DNA from: Cellulomonas wangsupingiae
Lineage (GTDB): Bacteria > Actinomycetota > Actinomycetes > Actinomycetales > Cellulomonadaceae
Direction: 5' to 3'
NCBI RefSeq assembly: GCF_024508275.1
Contig: NZ_CP101989.1
Span: 2,170,001 to 2,234,000, forward strand
DNA length: 64,000 nt
The notes under the pieces were generated by a model. The model was not told the DNA's origin. It made no database searches and saw only the letters and a program-made list of their open reading frames with translations. Below, piece by piece: positions 31,764 through 40,615 of this stretch (positions are counted from its first letter, which is position 1; each line of letters begins with the position of its first letter). The position numbers and the translations under genes are program-made.

Positions 31764-31884
31764 GGAGGTCTCTTCCGCCAGCGCGGGCTGCAGCGTCTGC
31801 GAGTCCCTGCGCGCGGCCGACGACACCGGGCCGGCAACGCTGGCGACCGTGATGACGATGACGTCGTGGGGAGTACTCCCCTCC
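31764..31884 (-). promoter_or_regulatory. yybP-ykoY manganese riboswitch
   Basis: On the minus strand the leader begins GGAGGGGAGTA and ends GAGACCTCC. The outer GGAGG/CCTCC pair closes helix P1, and the inner GGAGUA and GAGA segments are the two conserved loops that bind Mn2+ in this family. Internal text such as ACGACGTCATCGTCATCACGG is also typical of actinobacterial examples. It precedes a terC gene, the most common partner of this element. Its 3' end is 33 bases before the GTG, so control may act on ribosome access rather than by an intrinsic terminator. Confidence 0.9.
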
Positions 31885-31891
31885 GCCGAGA

Positions 31892-31897
31892 ACTATA
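31892..31897 (-). promoter_or_regulatory. -10 box of the riboswitch-terC-terC transcript
   Basis: TATAGT on the minus strand lies eight bases before the first conserved riboswitch base, so the transcript would begin right at the aptamer. No convincing -35 hexamer is visible. Confidence 0.55.
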
Positions 31898-31921
31898 GGT
31901 GACGATAGGCACGGTGCCTCG

Positions 31922-32359
31922 TCAGACGAGGCAGAACTCGTTCCCCTCGGGGTCCTGCATGACGATCCAGTACCCCTGCTGCTCGGCGTCGAACTCCCGG
32001 ACGCGCCGCGCGCCGCGGCCCTCCAGCTCGGTGGCACGGGCGCGGACCGCCTCCCGGTCGGGCGGCCCGCCGCGGCCGCCGGCCCCGGGCAGGCCGACGT
32101 CGAGGTGCACCCGGTTCTTCCCCGCCTTGGGCTCGGGCACCTTCTGCAGGAAGACGCGCGGCCCGGCGCCCTGCGGGTCGACGATCGCGTACGCGTCGTT
32201 CCACCGCTCCTCGGGCAGGCCCCACGCCCGCAGGGTCTCCTCCCAGGTCGCGAAGCCGTCCGGCGGGGGTTCCTGCTGGTACCCGAGCACGTACGCCCAG
32301 AAGTCGCCGAGCCCCCTCGGGTCGTGTGCGTCGAGCACGATCTGGAGCCTGCGGTCCAT
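31922..32359 (-). CDS. VOC (glyoxalase/dioxygenase) superfamily protein
   Basis: A 145-residue protein with paired beta-alpha-beta-beta-beta units: MDRRLQIVLDAHDPRGLGDFWAYVLGYQ at the start and NRVHLDVGLPGAGG plus GYWIVMQDPEGNEFCLV at the end. This last string is the typical VOC closing motif with a metal-ligand-type Glu. The function of this subgroup (glyoxalase-like, antibiotic-binding or other) cannot be set from sequence. GGAGGACCCG precedes the ATG. It lies 38 bases downstream of uvrB and could be read from the same message. Confidence 0.85.
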   Translation of the reverse strand: MDRRLQIVLDAHDPRGLGDFWAYVLGYQQEPPPDGFATWEETLRAWGLPEERWNDAYAIVDPQGAGPRVFLQKVPEPKAGKNRVHLDVGLPGAGGRGGPPDREAVRARATELEGRGARRVREFDAEQQGYWIVMQDPEGNEFCLV

Positions 32360-32396
32360 CGGGTCCTCCTGCGCGGTCCGTCGGTCACCGCCCCCG

Positions 32397-34502
32397 TCAG
32401 GCGGTGGCCGCCTGCATCTGGCGGAGCTCCTTCTTCAGTCCCGAGATCTCGTCACGCAACCGGGCCGCGAGCTCGAACTGCAGCTCGCCCGCGGCGGCGT
32501 GCATCTGGCCGGTGAGCTGCTGGATGAGATCGGCCAGGTCGTGTGCCGCGGCGCCGGCCAGGCGGGTCCGGTCGTCGTGCCCGCCCGCCCGGGACCCGAG
32601 GCCGGGCACGGGCGACTTGCCCCGGCTGGCCTGCCGGCCGGCGCCGCCGAGCAGCTCCGCCGTGTCCGCGTCCTCGCGCGCCAGCATGTCGGTGATGTCG
32701 CCGATCCGCTTGCGCAAGGGCTGGGGGTCGATGCCGTGCTCGAGGTTGTACGCGATCTGCTTGTCACGGCGGCGCTCGGTCTCGTCCAGGGCCTGCCGCA
32801 TCGCGGGCGTCACCGTGTCCGCGTACATGTGCACCTCGCCCGAGACGTTGCGCGCGGCGCGGCCGATGGTCTGGATGAGGGACTTGCCCGACCTGAGGAA
32901 CCCCTGCTTGTCGGCGTCGAGGATCGCGACCAGCGACACCTCCGGGAGGTCGAGGCCCTCGCGCAGCAGGTTGATGCCCACCAGCACGTCGTACTCCCCC
33001 AGCCGCAGCTCGCGCAGCAGCTCCACACGCCGCAGCGTGTCGACCTCGGAGTGCAGGTAGCGCACCCGCACGTCCTTCTCGAGCAGGTAGTCCGTCAGGT
33101 CCTCGGACATCTTCTTCGTCAACGTCGTGACCAGGACCCGCTCGTCGCGCTCGACGCGCTCACGGATCTCCCCGAGCAGGTCGTCGATCTGGCCCTTCGT
33201 GGGCTTGACCAGCACCTGCGGGTCGACCAGTCCCGTCGGCCGGATGATCTGCTCCACGACGCCGTCCGACATGGACAGCTCGTAGTCGCCCGGGGTCGCC
33301 GACAGGTACACCGTCTGCCCGATCCGCTCGACGAACTCCTCCCACCGCAGCGGGCGGTTGTCGACCGCGCTCGGCAGCCGGAACCCGTGGTCGACGAGCG
33401 CACGCTTGCGGGACATGTCGCCCTCGAACATCGCCCCGATCTGCGGCACGGTCACGTGCGACTCGTCGATGACGAGCAGGAAGTCCTCGGGGAAGTAGTC
33501 GATCAGCGTGTTCGGCGCCGACCCTGGGGCGCGCCCGTCGATGTGACGCGAGTAGTTCTCGATGCCGGAGCACGAACCGACCTGCCGCATCATCTCGATG
33601 TCGTACGTCGTGCGCATCTGGAGCCGCTGGGCCTCGAGGAGCTTGTTCTGCCGCTCGAGCTCGGCCAGCCGCTCCTCGAGCTCCGTCTCGATGCTCGCGA
33701 TCGCCCGCACCATGCGCTCGGGGCCGGCGACGTAGTGCGTCGCCGGGAAGACGTGCACCTGCTCCTCCGAGCGCACGACGTCGCCCGTCAACGGGTGCAG
33801 GGTCGCGATGGCCTCGATCTCGTCGCCGAAGAACTCGATGCGTATCGCGAGCTCCTCGTACACGGGGATGATCTCGACGGTGTCGCCGCGGACGCGGAAG
33901 GTGCCCCGCGTGAACGCCATGTCGTTGCGCGTGTACTGCATCGTGACGAACTTGCGCAGCAGCTGGTCGCGGTCCACCTGGTCCCCGACGGCGAGCGTCA
34001 CCATCCGGTCGACGTACTCCTGCGGCGTGCCGAGCCCGTAGATGCACGAGACCGTCGAGACGACGATGACGTCGCGGCGCGTCAGCAGCGAGCTGGTCGC
34101 CGAGTGCCGCAGTCGCTCGACCTCGTCGTTGATGGACGAGTCCTTCTCGATGTACGTGTCCGTCTGCGCGATGTACGCCTCGGGCTGGTAGTAGTCGTAG
34201 TACGACACGAAGTACTCGACGGCGTTGTTCGGCATGAGCTCGCGGAACTCGGTCGCGAGCTGGGCCGCGAGCGTCTTGTTCGGCGCCATGACGAGCGTCG
34301 GGCGCTGCAGCTGCTCGATCAGCCACGCGGTCGTGGCGGACTTGCCGGTTCCCGTGGCGCCCAGCAGCACGACGTCCTTCTCGCCCGCGCGCACGCGCGC
34401 GGCGAGCTCGGCGATCGCCGTGGGCTGGTCACCGCTCGGGGTGTACTCGGACACCACCTCGAACGGCGCGACGGTCCGCTTCAGGTCGGTGACGGGACGC
34501 AT
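32397..34502 (-). CDS. uvrB: Excinuclease ABC subunit B
   Basis: Helicase-like subunit that verifies damage and recruits UvrC. The 701-residue protein has Walker [20 protein letters not shown] (about residues 41-59), [11 protein letters not shown], the beta-hairpin [28 protein letters not shown], the DEAD-like [14 protein letters not shown], helicase motifs V/VI ([35 protein letters not shown]) and a C-terminal UVR motif ([35 protein letters not shown]). TACGGT lies six bases before the ATG and there is no Shine-Dalgarno, so a leaderless mRNA is likely. No LexA box is seen here, unlike uvrA. Confidence 0.97.
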   Translation of the reverse strand: MRPVTDLKRTVAPFEVVSEYTPSGDQPTAIAELAARVRAGEKDVVLLGATGTGKSATTAWLIEQLQRPTLVMAPNKTLAAQLATEFRELMPNNAVEYFVSYYDYYQPEAYIAQTDTYIEKDSSINDEVERLRHSATSSLLTRRDVIVVSTVSCIYGLGTPQEYVDRMVTLAVGDQVDRDQLLRKFVTMQYTRNDMAFTRGTFRVRGDTVEIIPVYEELAIRIEFFGDEIEAIATLHPLTGDVVRSEEQVHVFPATHYVAGPERMVRAIASIETELEERLAELERQNKLLEAQRLQMRTTYDIEMMRQVGSCSGIENYSRHIDGRAPGSAPNTLIDYFPEDFLLVIDESHVTVPQIGAMFEGDMSRKRALVDHGFRLPSAVDNRPLRWEEFVERIGQTVYLSATPGDYELSMSDGVVEQIIRPTGLVDPQVLVKPTKGQIDDLLGEIRERVERDERVLVTTLTKKMSEDLTDYLLEKDVRVRYLHSEVDTLRRVELLRELRLGEYDVLVGINLLREGLDLPEVSLVAILDADKQGFLRSGKSLIQTIGRAARNVSGEVHMYADTVTPAMRQALDETERRRDKQIAYNLEHGIDPQPLRKRIGDITDMLAREDADTAELLGGAGRQASRGKSPVPGLGSRAGGHDDRTRLAGAAAHDLADLIQQLTGQMHAAAGELQFELAARLRDEISGLKKELRQMQAATA

Positions 34503-34508
34503 GTGGAC

Positions 34509-34514
34509 ACCGTA
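34509..34514 (-). promoter_or_regulatory. -10 box for a leaderless uvrB transcript
   Basis: TACGGT on the minus strand, six bases before the uvrB ATG; the expected start point is the A of the start codon. Confidence 0.6.
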
Positions 34515-34575
34515 CGTCCGACCGCTGACAACGTCTCGACCGCGGCGTCGCGCCCCGGCGCCGGGGTGCCGGCGC

Positions 34576-35022
34576 TCAGTCCCCGCTGAACGACACGTGG
34601 ACGGCCGGGTCCGCCTGCTGCAGGAGCTTCGCGTACCTGTCCATGAACGAGCGGTACGCGTTGAAGCCCGCGATCTTCCGCTTGGTCATCGGCATCAGCC
34701 CGCTCATGCCGGACGACTTCACCACGTAGCTCGTGATGAGCGTGCGGACCGTGACGCGGCCGACGGCCCGGTCCACCTCGACGTCGAAGAACAGCACAGG
34801 GTCGGTGTTCTCGCGGGTCATGTCGCGGATCGACACCGCGACCTTGTTCGAGCTGCGCTCGCCCACGCGCAGCCACCCGCTCTCGTCCTCCACCGCGGCC
34901 GCTGCGGTCGTCACGAGGTCCAGGACCTGACCGGCCGTCAGGGCGCCCGATGCCACCGACATCGAGGCCTTGGACTGCAGCGGGCGCGCCTCCCATCCAC
35001 TGCTGCCCGACTGGAGCGCCAT
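34576..35022 (-). CDS. Conserved-looking protein of unknown function, 148 residues
   Basis: I do not recognise this protein. It is soluble with no signal peptide. Residues 1-25 are polar ([21 protein letters not shown]). The rest alternates helix and strand: [27 protein letters not shown], then [35 protein letters not shown], and a basic stretch [30 protein letters not shown]. Evidence that it is real: a strong GCCGGAGGAACG before the ATG, a good promoter at 35108-35137, an uninterrupted frame in isolation and a composition unlike its antisense. It could be a small ligand-binding or stress protein, but nothing specific supports that. It sits between uvrB and coaE on the same strand. Confidence 0.75.
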   Translation of the reverse strand: MALQSGSSGWEARPLQSKASMSVASGALTAGQVLDLVTTAAAAVEDESGWLRVGERSSNKVAVSIRDMTRENTDPVLFFDVEVDRAVGRVTVRTLITSYVVKSSGMSGLMPMTKRKIAGFNAYRSFMDRYAKLLQQADPAVHVSFSGD

Positions 35023-35107
35023 CGTTCCTCCGGCTTCGTTGCCCGATGGACCGCGCGAGCGGTCCGAGGACGCGCCGCGCGCATCCGTCCGAGTGATCGG
35101 CGTCCGA

Positions 35108-35137
35108 ACGCTACTCCTCGCGTGGACATGCGTTCAA
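35108..35137 (-). promoter_or_regulatory. Promoter of the 148-residue unknown gene
   Basis: On the minus strand TTGAAC (35132-35137) is followed after 18 bases by TAGCGT (35108-35113), a good match to the main sigma consensus. The start point would be near 35101, giving a leader of about 80 bases that contains a 7-bp hairpin with a 4-base loop (35048-35065). Confidence 0.6.
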
Positions 35138-35196
35138 TTCACTCGAACAGGCGACGGAGGACCGCTCCGCACAGGACCAACGTCCTGCACCGCACA

Positions 35197-35826
35197 TCAC
35201 CGGGCGTCTGCGGCCCGTTCGTCGGCCCGCTCGACCGCGAGGCGCGTCCACAGCTCGTCCACCTGGCGCTCAAGGTCGGCGTCGCTGCCCGACCCGTCGA
35301 GCACGACGTCGGCGACCGCGAGCCGCTCCTCGTCGCGCGCCTGCGCGGCCACGCGCGCCTCGGCGTCCGCGCGGTCCATGCCGCGCAGCCGCACCAGGCG
35401 CTCCACCCGGAGCACCGCCGGGGTGTGCACCACCACGACGACGTGGAAGTCCTCGGCCTGCCCGGTCTCGACCAGCAGCGGGATGTCGTGCACGACCACG
35501 GCGCCCGCGTCGAGCGTGGCGGCGGCCGCCTCGCGCTCCGCCGCCAGCCGCCGGACGACGGGGTGCACGAGCGCGTCGAGACGCGCGCGCGCCACGGGGT
35601 CCGCGAACACGATGCGGCCCAGTGCCGCCCGGTCCAGCTCCCCCGCCGCGTCCAGGACGCCCGCCCCGAACTCCTCGACCACGGCGTCGAGGCCGGGCGA
35701 CCCGGGCGCGACCGCCTCGCGTGCCAGCAGGTCGGCGTCCACGACGACGGCCCCGGACGCGGCGAACCTGCGCGCCGCGACCGACTTGCCCGCAGCGATC
35801 CCTCCGGTGAGCCCGATCCTCTGCAT
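35197..35826 (-). CDS. coaE: Dephospho-CoA kinase
   Basis: Last step of coenzyme A synthesis: phosphorylates dephospho-CoA at the 3'-hydroxyl of its ribose. The 209-residue protein has the P-loop MQRIGLTGGIAAGKSVAARRF, VVVDADLLAREAVAPGSPGLDAVVEEFG, the family motif HPVVRRL, and VVHDIPLLVETGQAEDFHVVVVV. Actinobacterial CoaE of some genera carries a C-terminal UPF0157 domain; this one does not. The ATG at 35826 has only a weak G-rich ribosome-binding site. It lies downstream of rpsA but is separated from it by a terminator-like hairpin. Confidence 0.94.
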   Translation of the reverse strand: MQRIGLTGGIAAGKSVAARRFAASGAVVVDADLLAREAVAPGSPGLDAVVEEFGAGVLDAAGELDRAALGRIVFADPVARARLDALVHPVVRRLAAEREAAAATLDAGAVVVHDIPLLVETGQAEDFHVVVVVHTPAVLRVERLVRLRGMDRADAEARVAAQARDEERLAVADVVLDGSGSDADLERQVDELWTRLAVERADERAADAR

Positions 35827-35881
35827 CGCCCCATCGTCGCGCCCGCCGGCAGGGCCCGCGACTGCGCGCCCGGCGCCGGGT

Positions 35882-35931
35882 GCGCCTGGCACGCCGACGG
35901 CCGGCCGCGCCTGGCACGCCGACGGCCGGCC
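35882..35931. repeat. Perfect 25-bp tandem duplication
   Basis: Two adjacent exact copies (35882-35906 and 35907-35931) of a unit beginning GCGCCTGGCACG and ending GACGGCCGGCC. The second copy supplies most of the 5' arm of the rpsA terminator hairpin. It is probably a local slippage duplication; no protein is encoded. Confidence 0.85.
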
Positions 35932-35954
35932 ACCCCTGAGGGTGACCGGCCGTC
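35921..35954 (-). terminator. Terminator after rpsA
   Basis: A 15-bp stem with one mismatch and a 4-base loop, 34 bases beyond the rpsA stop. It probably ends or reduces transcription from rpsA into coaE. No T-tract. Confidence 0.6.
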
Positions 35955-35988
35955 GTCGTGGTACCGCGCGTGCCACGCACGCGTGGCG

Positions 35989-37473
35989 TCAGTTGCCGGT
36001 GAGCTTCTCGCGCAGCGCGGCGAGCGCCTCGTCCGACGCGAGCGTGCCGGTGACCTCCTCGGACGCCGACGAGTACGTCGACGGCGCGGGGCCGCTGGTC
36101 GTGCTGCTGCTCGGCGTCTCCGAGGTCGAGGCCTCGAGATCGGCCTGCGCCGCTGCCGAGACCTGCTTGCGGTGCGCCTCCCAGCGCTCGTGAGCGGCCG
36201 CGTACTGGGCCTCCCACGCCTCGCGCTGGGTCTCGAAGCCCTCGAGCCACTCGTTCGTGGTCGGGTCGAAGCCCTCGGGGTACTTGTAGTTGCCCTGCTC
36301 GTCGTACTCCGCCGCCATGCCGTACAGCGCGGGGTCGAAGTCGTCCGACTCGGGGTCGAAGCCCTCGTTCGCCTGCTTCAGCGACAGCGAGATGCGGCGA
36401 CGCTCGAGGTCGATGTCGATGACCTTGACGAAGACGTCGTCGCCGACCTGGACGACCTGCTCCGGGATCTCGACGTGGCGCACGGCCAGCTCCGAGATGT
36501 GGACCAGGCCCTCGATGCCGTCCTCGACGCGGACGAACGCGCCGAACGGGACGAGCTTGGTGACCTTGCCGGGCACGACCTGGCCGATGGCGTGCGTCCG
36601 GGCGAACGCCTGCCACGGGTCCTCCTGCGTCGCCTTCAGCGACAGCGAGACCCGCTCGCGGTCGAAGTCGACCTCGAGCACCTCGACCGTGACCTCCTGG
36701 CCGACCTCGACGACCTCGGAGGGGTGGTCGATGTGCTTCCAGGACAGCTCGGAGACGTGCACGAGCCCGTCGACGCCACCCAGGTCCACGAACGCACCGA
36801 AGTTGACGATCGACGAGACGACACCGGGGCGGACCTGGCCCTTCTGCAGCGTCTGCAGGAAGGTCGAGCGGACCTCCGACTGCGTCTGCTCCAGCCACGC
36901 GCGCCGCGACAGCACCACGTTGTTGCGGTTCTTGTCGAGCTCGATGATCTTCGCCTCGATCTCCTTGCCGACGTACGGCTGGAGGTCGCGGACACGACGC
37001 ATCTCGACGAGGGAGGCCGGCAGGAAGCCGCGCAGGCCGATGTCGAGGATGAGTCCACCCTTGACGACCTCGATGACGGTGCCGGTGACGACGCCGTCCT
37101 CCTCCTTGATCTTCTCGATCGTGCCCCACGCCCGCTCGTACTGCGCGCGCTTCTTGGACAGGATCAGCCGGCCTTCCTTGTCCTCCTTCTGGAGGACCAG
37201 GGCCTCGACCTCGTCGCCGACCTTGACGACCTCACCGGGGTCCACGTCGTGCTTGATGGACAGCTCGCGGGAGGGGATGACGCCCTCGGTCTTGTAGCCG
37301 ATGTCGAGCAGGACCTCGTCGCGGTCGACCTTGACGATGGTGCCCTCGACGATGTCGCCATCGTTGAAGTACTTGATGGTGGCGTCGATGGCGGCGAGGA
37401 AGTCCTCGGCCGAGCCGATGTCGTTCACCGCGACCTGCGGGCTGGCGGGCTTCGCGGGGGTGGAGATGCTCAT
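35989..37473 (-). CDS. rpsA: 30S ribosomal protein S1
   Basis: RNA-binding ribosomal protein that helps mRNA docking. The 494-residue protein has four S1 (OB-fold) repeats, recognisable by DGDIVEGTIVKVDRDEVLLDIGYKTEGVIP, GVVTGTVIEVVKGGLILDIGLRGFLPASLVE, VRPGVVSSIVNFGAFVDLGGVDGLVHVSELSW and VVPGKVTKLVPFGAFVRVEDGIEGLVHISELA. An acidic, low-complexity C-terminus follows, as in other Actinobacteria, where S1 has four rather than six repeats. The ATG at 37473 is preceded by CGGAGCCCACC. It is monocistronic or weakly coupled to coaE. Confidence 0.97.
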   Translation of the reverse strand: MSISTPAKPASPQVAVNDIGSAEDFLAAIDATIKYFNDGDIVEGTIVKVDRDEVLLDIGYKTEGVIPSRELSIKHDVDPGEVVKVGDEVEALVLQKEDKEGRLILSKKRAQYERAWGTIEKIKEEDGVVTGTVIEVVKGGLILDIGLRGFLPASLVEMRRVRDLQPYVGKEIEAKIIELDKNRNNVVLSRRAWLEQTQSEVRSTFLQTLQKGQVRPGVVSSIVNFGAFVDLGGVDGLVHVSELSWKHIDHPSEVVEVGQEVTVEVLEVDFDRERVSLSLKATQEDPWQAFARTHAIGQVVPGKVTKLVPFGAFVRVEDGIEGLVHISELAVRHVEIPEQVVQVGDDVFVKVIDIDLERRRISLSLKQANEGFDPESDDFDPALYGMAAEYDEQGNYKYPEGFDPTTNEWLEGFETQREAWEAQYAAAHERWEAHRKQVSAAAQADLEASTSETPSSSTTSGPAPSTYSSASEEVTGTLASDEALAALREKLTGN

Positions 37474-37640
37474 GTAGTGGTGGGCTCCGATGCGGACAGG
37501 AAGTAGGACGGACAGGGATGGTGTCGTGGCGGGCGCGTCGACCCACGCGTGCTCCGGCCGGCGGTACCCGTGAACGGCCTTGACCGGGCGGGTGACGACG
37601 AGCGGGTTGCGCGCGAGGAATCACGAGGACGCGCGGCACC

Positions 37641-37666
37641 GCCGTCCACCCTATCGGGTGGACGGC
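37641..37666 (-). terminator. Terminator after pfkA
   Basis: A perfect 11-bp inverted repeat (GCCGTCCACCC and complement) with the loop TATC, 18 bases past the pfkA stop. No T-tract follows. It separates pfkA from the rpsA promoter region. Confidence 0.65.
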
Positions 37667-37684
37667 CGGCTGGGCAAAGGCACG

Positions 37685-38710
37685 TCACGCGAGAGCGCGC
37701 GCCACCGTCAGCAGGTTCTCCGGGACGAACTTGACCCTGCCGGCGACCTCGTCCAGCGGGACCAGCACGACCTCCTCGCCGCGGATCGCGGTCATCACGT
37801 TCGTCGTCCCGGCCGTGACCGCGTCGATGGCCGCGACGCCGAAGCGGGACGCCAGGATCCGGTCGGCCGCCGTCGGGATGCCGCCGCGCTGCGTGTGCCC
37901 GAGCACCGTCACGCGCGTGTCGAACCCGGTGCGCTGCTCGATCTCGACCTTGAGCCGCTCGCCGATGGCGCCGGCGACGATCTCGCCGTACTTGCCGACC
38001 TGCGTCTCGTAGTGCATCGGCGTGCCCTCGGCCGGGACGGCGCCCTCGGCGACGACGACGATCGAGAAGCTCGCGTGCGCGCGGTGCCGGTGCTTGAGGA
38101 AGCGCTCGATCCGGCCGATGTCGAACGGCTCCTCGGGGGCGAGCACCAGCTCGGCACCGCCGGCGATCCCCGACGTCACCGCGATCCAGCCGGCGTGCCG
38201 TCCCATCACCTCCACGACCATCACGCGGTTGTGGGACTCGGCCGTCGTGTGGATCCGGTCGATGGCCTCCGTGGCGATGCTGACGGCGGTGTCGAACCCG
38301 ATGGCGGCGTCGGTGCCCCACACGTCGTTGTCGATCGTCTTGGGGATCCCGACGACCTTCACGCCGGCCTCGGCGACCTTGCTCGCGGCGTTCAGCGTGC
38401 CGTCGCCGCCGATGCAGATGAGCGCCTCGATGCGCTCCGCCTCCAACGTCGCGAGGGCCGCCTCCAGGCCGCCGTCCGAGGCGTGGGGGTGGTACCGGGC
38501 CGTGCCCAGCAGCGTGCCGCCCGTCGGCAGGACGTTGCGGATGTCCCGGCGGGTGAGCGGCATGACGTCGCCGTCGACGACGCCCTTCCACCCGTTGCGG
38601 AAGCCGATGATGGTGTGGCCGTGCTCGCCCTCCCCCCGCTTGACGACCGCCCTGATCGCGGCGTTCAGGCCGGGGACGTCGCCGCCCCCGGTCAGCAGAC
38701 CGACTCGCAC
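37685..38710 (-). CDS. pfkA: 6-phosphofructokinase (mixed-substrate, group III type)
   Basis: Phosphorylates fructose 6-phosphate. The 341-residue protein has VRVGLLTGGGDVPGLNAAIR, CIGGDGTLNAASK, GIPKTIDNDVWGTD (catalytic Asp) and EVMGRHAGWIAVTSGIAGGAE. The residue after GGD is Gly, as in ATP-dependent enzymes, while Lys stands in PKTIDND where classical ATP enzymes have Gly. This Gly/Lys pair is known from the actinobacterial ATP-using group III, so ATP is the likely donor. I start at the GTG at 38710, preceded by GAGGAGCTCCACC. A -10 box TAGTGT is at 38789-38794. Confidence 0.93.
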   Translation of the reverse strand: MRVGLLTGGGDVPGLNAAIRAVVKRGEGEHGHTIIGFRNGWKGVVDGDVMPLTRRDIRNVLPTGGTLLGTARYHPHASDGGLEAALATLEAERIEALICIGGDGTLNAASKVAEAGVKVVGIPKTIDNDVWGTDAAIGFDTAVSIATEAIDRIHTTAESHNRVMVVEVMGRHAGWIAVTSGIAGGAELVLAPEEPFDIGRIERFLKHRHRAHASFSIVVVAEGAVPAEGTPMHYETQVGKYGEIVAGAIGERLKVEIEQRTGFDTRVTVLGHTQRGGIPTAADRILASRFGVAAIDAVTAGTTNVMTAIRGEEVVLVPLDEVAGRVKFVPENLLTVARALA

Positions 38711-38788
38711 GGTGGAGCTCCTCGTTCGCAGGGTCGCCCCGTCGAGCATCAGGGGGCCGGGCGCGCTCCGACGCAGCGCCGCACGACC

Positions 38789-38794
38789 ACACTA
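38789..38794 (-). promoter_or_regulatory. Candidate -10 box of pfkA
   Basis: TAGTGT on the minus strand, giving a leader of about 70 bases before the pfkA GTG. The -35 region is not convincing. Confidence 0.4.
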
Positions 38795-38866
38795 GCCATG
38801 CCCTGCCCGACACCGGTACGCCTTCGGTCCCGGGCATGGGCGCCGGGCTGCGGGTACGGCCCGGCG

Positions 38867-40615
38867 TCAGCGCTCGCCCACGAGCTCCAGGTCGCGCCCG
38901 GGGATGGCGTCCAGGAGCACACGCGTGTACTCGGTGCGGGGTGCGTCGAACACCTCGTCGACCGTGCCGCGCTCCACGATCCGGCCGGCCTGCATGACGC
39001 ACACCTCGTCGGCGATCTGCCGCACCACCGCGAGGTCGTGGCTGATGAACAGGTAGGTCAGGCCGAGCCGCTCCTGCAGGTCGGCGAGGAGCCGCAGGAT
39101 CTGGGACTGCACGATGACGTCCAGCGCCGAGACCGCCTCGTCGCAGACGACGAGCTCCGGCTCGAGCGCCAGGGCCCGGGCGATCGCCACCCGCTGCCGC
39201 TGACCGCCCGACAGCTCCGACGGGTAACGCCGCAGCAGCCCGGCGGGCAGCGCGACCTGCTCCATGAGCTCACGGACCCGGGCGTTGCGCTGCGCGCGGT
39301 CGCCGAGGCCGTGGGCGCGCAGCGGCTCCTCGATGGTCCGGTACACGGTGAACAGCGGGTCGAGCGAGGCGTACGGGTCCTGGAAGATCGGCTGGACGCG
39401 CCGCCGGAACGCCACCTCCCCGGCACGGTCCGACTGCACGACGTCGGCGCCGTCGAACCGGATCGTCCCCGACGTGGGCGGCAGCAGGCCCAGCATCATG
39501 CGGGCGACGGTCGACTTGCCCGACCCCGACTCCCCCACGACCGCCAGGGTGCGCCCGCGCGGCACGTCGAAGCTCACGTCGTCGACCGCGGTGAAGTCCG
39601 TCGAGCGCCCCAGCAGGCCGCGCCCGCGCAGGCGGAAGACCTTCGACACGTGGTCGACCTCGACCAGCGGAGCCGCCGCGCGGTCGTCGTCCCGTGGCGC
39701 GTGGCCGGACGGCGCGAGCAGGTCCTCGCCCACCGGCGCGGCGTCGACGTCGGCGCCGTGCCGGGCCAGCTCGATGCGGCGCGACGCGAGCGACGGCGCG
39801 GCCGCCAGCAGCCGGCGCGTGTACTCGTGCTGCGGGTCCGTGAGGATCGTGCGGGCGTCGCCCTGCTCGACCACCTCGCCCCGGTACATGACCACGACCC
39901 GGTCGGCGCGCTCGGCGGCGAGGCCGAGGTCGTGCGTGATCAGCAGCACGGCCACGCCGAGGCTGTCGGTCAGGTCCGTGAGCCCGTCGAGGATCGTGCG
40001 CTGCACGGTCACGTCCAGCGCGGACGTCGGCTCGTCGGCGATGAGCAGCCGGGGACGCGCCGCGAGCCCCATCGCGATGAGCGCGCGCTGGCGCATCCCG
40101 CCGGAGAACTCGTGCGGGTACTGCTGGGCGCGCCGCTGCGCGTCGGGCAGGCCGGCCTCCGCGAGGAGCTCCACGGTGCGCTCCCGCACCCCGCGTCCGC
40201 GCACCACCCCGTTGTCCGCGAGCGTCTCGTCGACCTGCGCCCCCACCCGGCGCACGGGGTTGAGGTTCGACATCGGGTCCTGCGGGACCATGCCGATGCG
40301 GGACCCGCGCAGGCGGTGCATCGCGTCCGGCCCGAGAGCGACGAGGTCCTCGCCCTCGAAGAGGATCTGCCCGCCGGTCACGGACCCGTTCGTCGCGAGC
40401 AGGCCGATCACGGCGGCCGCGGTCGTCGACTTGCCCGAGCCCGACTCACCGACGACCGCCACGGTCTGACCGGCGTGCACGTCGAACGACGCACCGCGCA
40501 CGGCGGTCGCGCTACCGGTCTCGGTGCGGAACGTGACCTCGAGGTCACGGATGCTCAGCAGCGGCTCGCCCGTGGCCTCGCCGGTGGGTGTCCGCAGTGC
40601 GTCCGACACGCTCAT
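38867..40615 (-). CDS. Oligopeptide ABC transporter, fused ATP-binding protein (DppD-DppF type)
   Basis: Two complete ABC ATPase domains in one 582-residue chain energise a peptide/nickel-type importer. Domain 1: VVGESGSGKSTTAAAVIGLL, EFSGGMRQRALIAMGLA, LLIADEPTSALDVTVQ. Domain 2: VVGESGSGKSTVARMMLGLLPP, ELSGGQRQRVAIARALA, LVVCDEAVSALDVIVQ. Each ends with the oligopeptide-type C-terminal region (HEYTRRLLAAAPS, TEYTRVLLDAIPG). In domain 2 Walker B reads CDEAVSALD, with Ala replacing the usual Pro, a common variant. The ATG at 40615 overlaps the stop of the upstream permease (ATGA) and has GAGGAGGCG in front. Such fusions are common in Actinobacteria. Confidence 0.95.
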   Translation of the reverse strand: MSVSDALRTPTGEATGEPLLSIRDLEVTFRTETGSATAVRGASFDVHAGQTVAVVGESGSGKSTTAAAVIGLLATNGSVTGGQILFEGEDLVALGPDAMHRLRGSRIGMVPQDPMSNLNPVRRVGAQVDETLADNGVVRGRGVRERTVELLAEAGLPDAQRRAQQYPHEFSGGMRQRALIAMGLAARPRLLIADEPTSALDVTVQRTILDGLTDLTDSLGVAVLLITHDLGLAAERADRVVVMYRGEVVEQGDARTILTDPQHEYTRRLLAAAPSLASRRIELARHGADVDAAPVGEDLLAPSGHAPRDDDRAAAPLVEVDHVSKVFRLRGRGLLGRSTDFTAVDDVSFDVPRGRTLAVVGESGSGKSTVARMMLGLLPPTSGTIRFDGADVVQSDRAGEVAFRRRVQPIFQDPYASLDPLFTVYRTIEEPLRAHGLGDRAQRNARVRELMEQVALPAGLLRRYPSELSGGQRQRVAIARALALEPELVVCDEAVSALDVIVQSQILRLLADLQERLGLTYLFISHDLAVVRQIADEVCVMQAGRIVERGTVDEVFDAPRTEYTRVLLDAIPGRDLELVGER

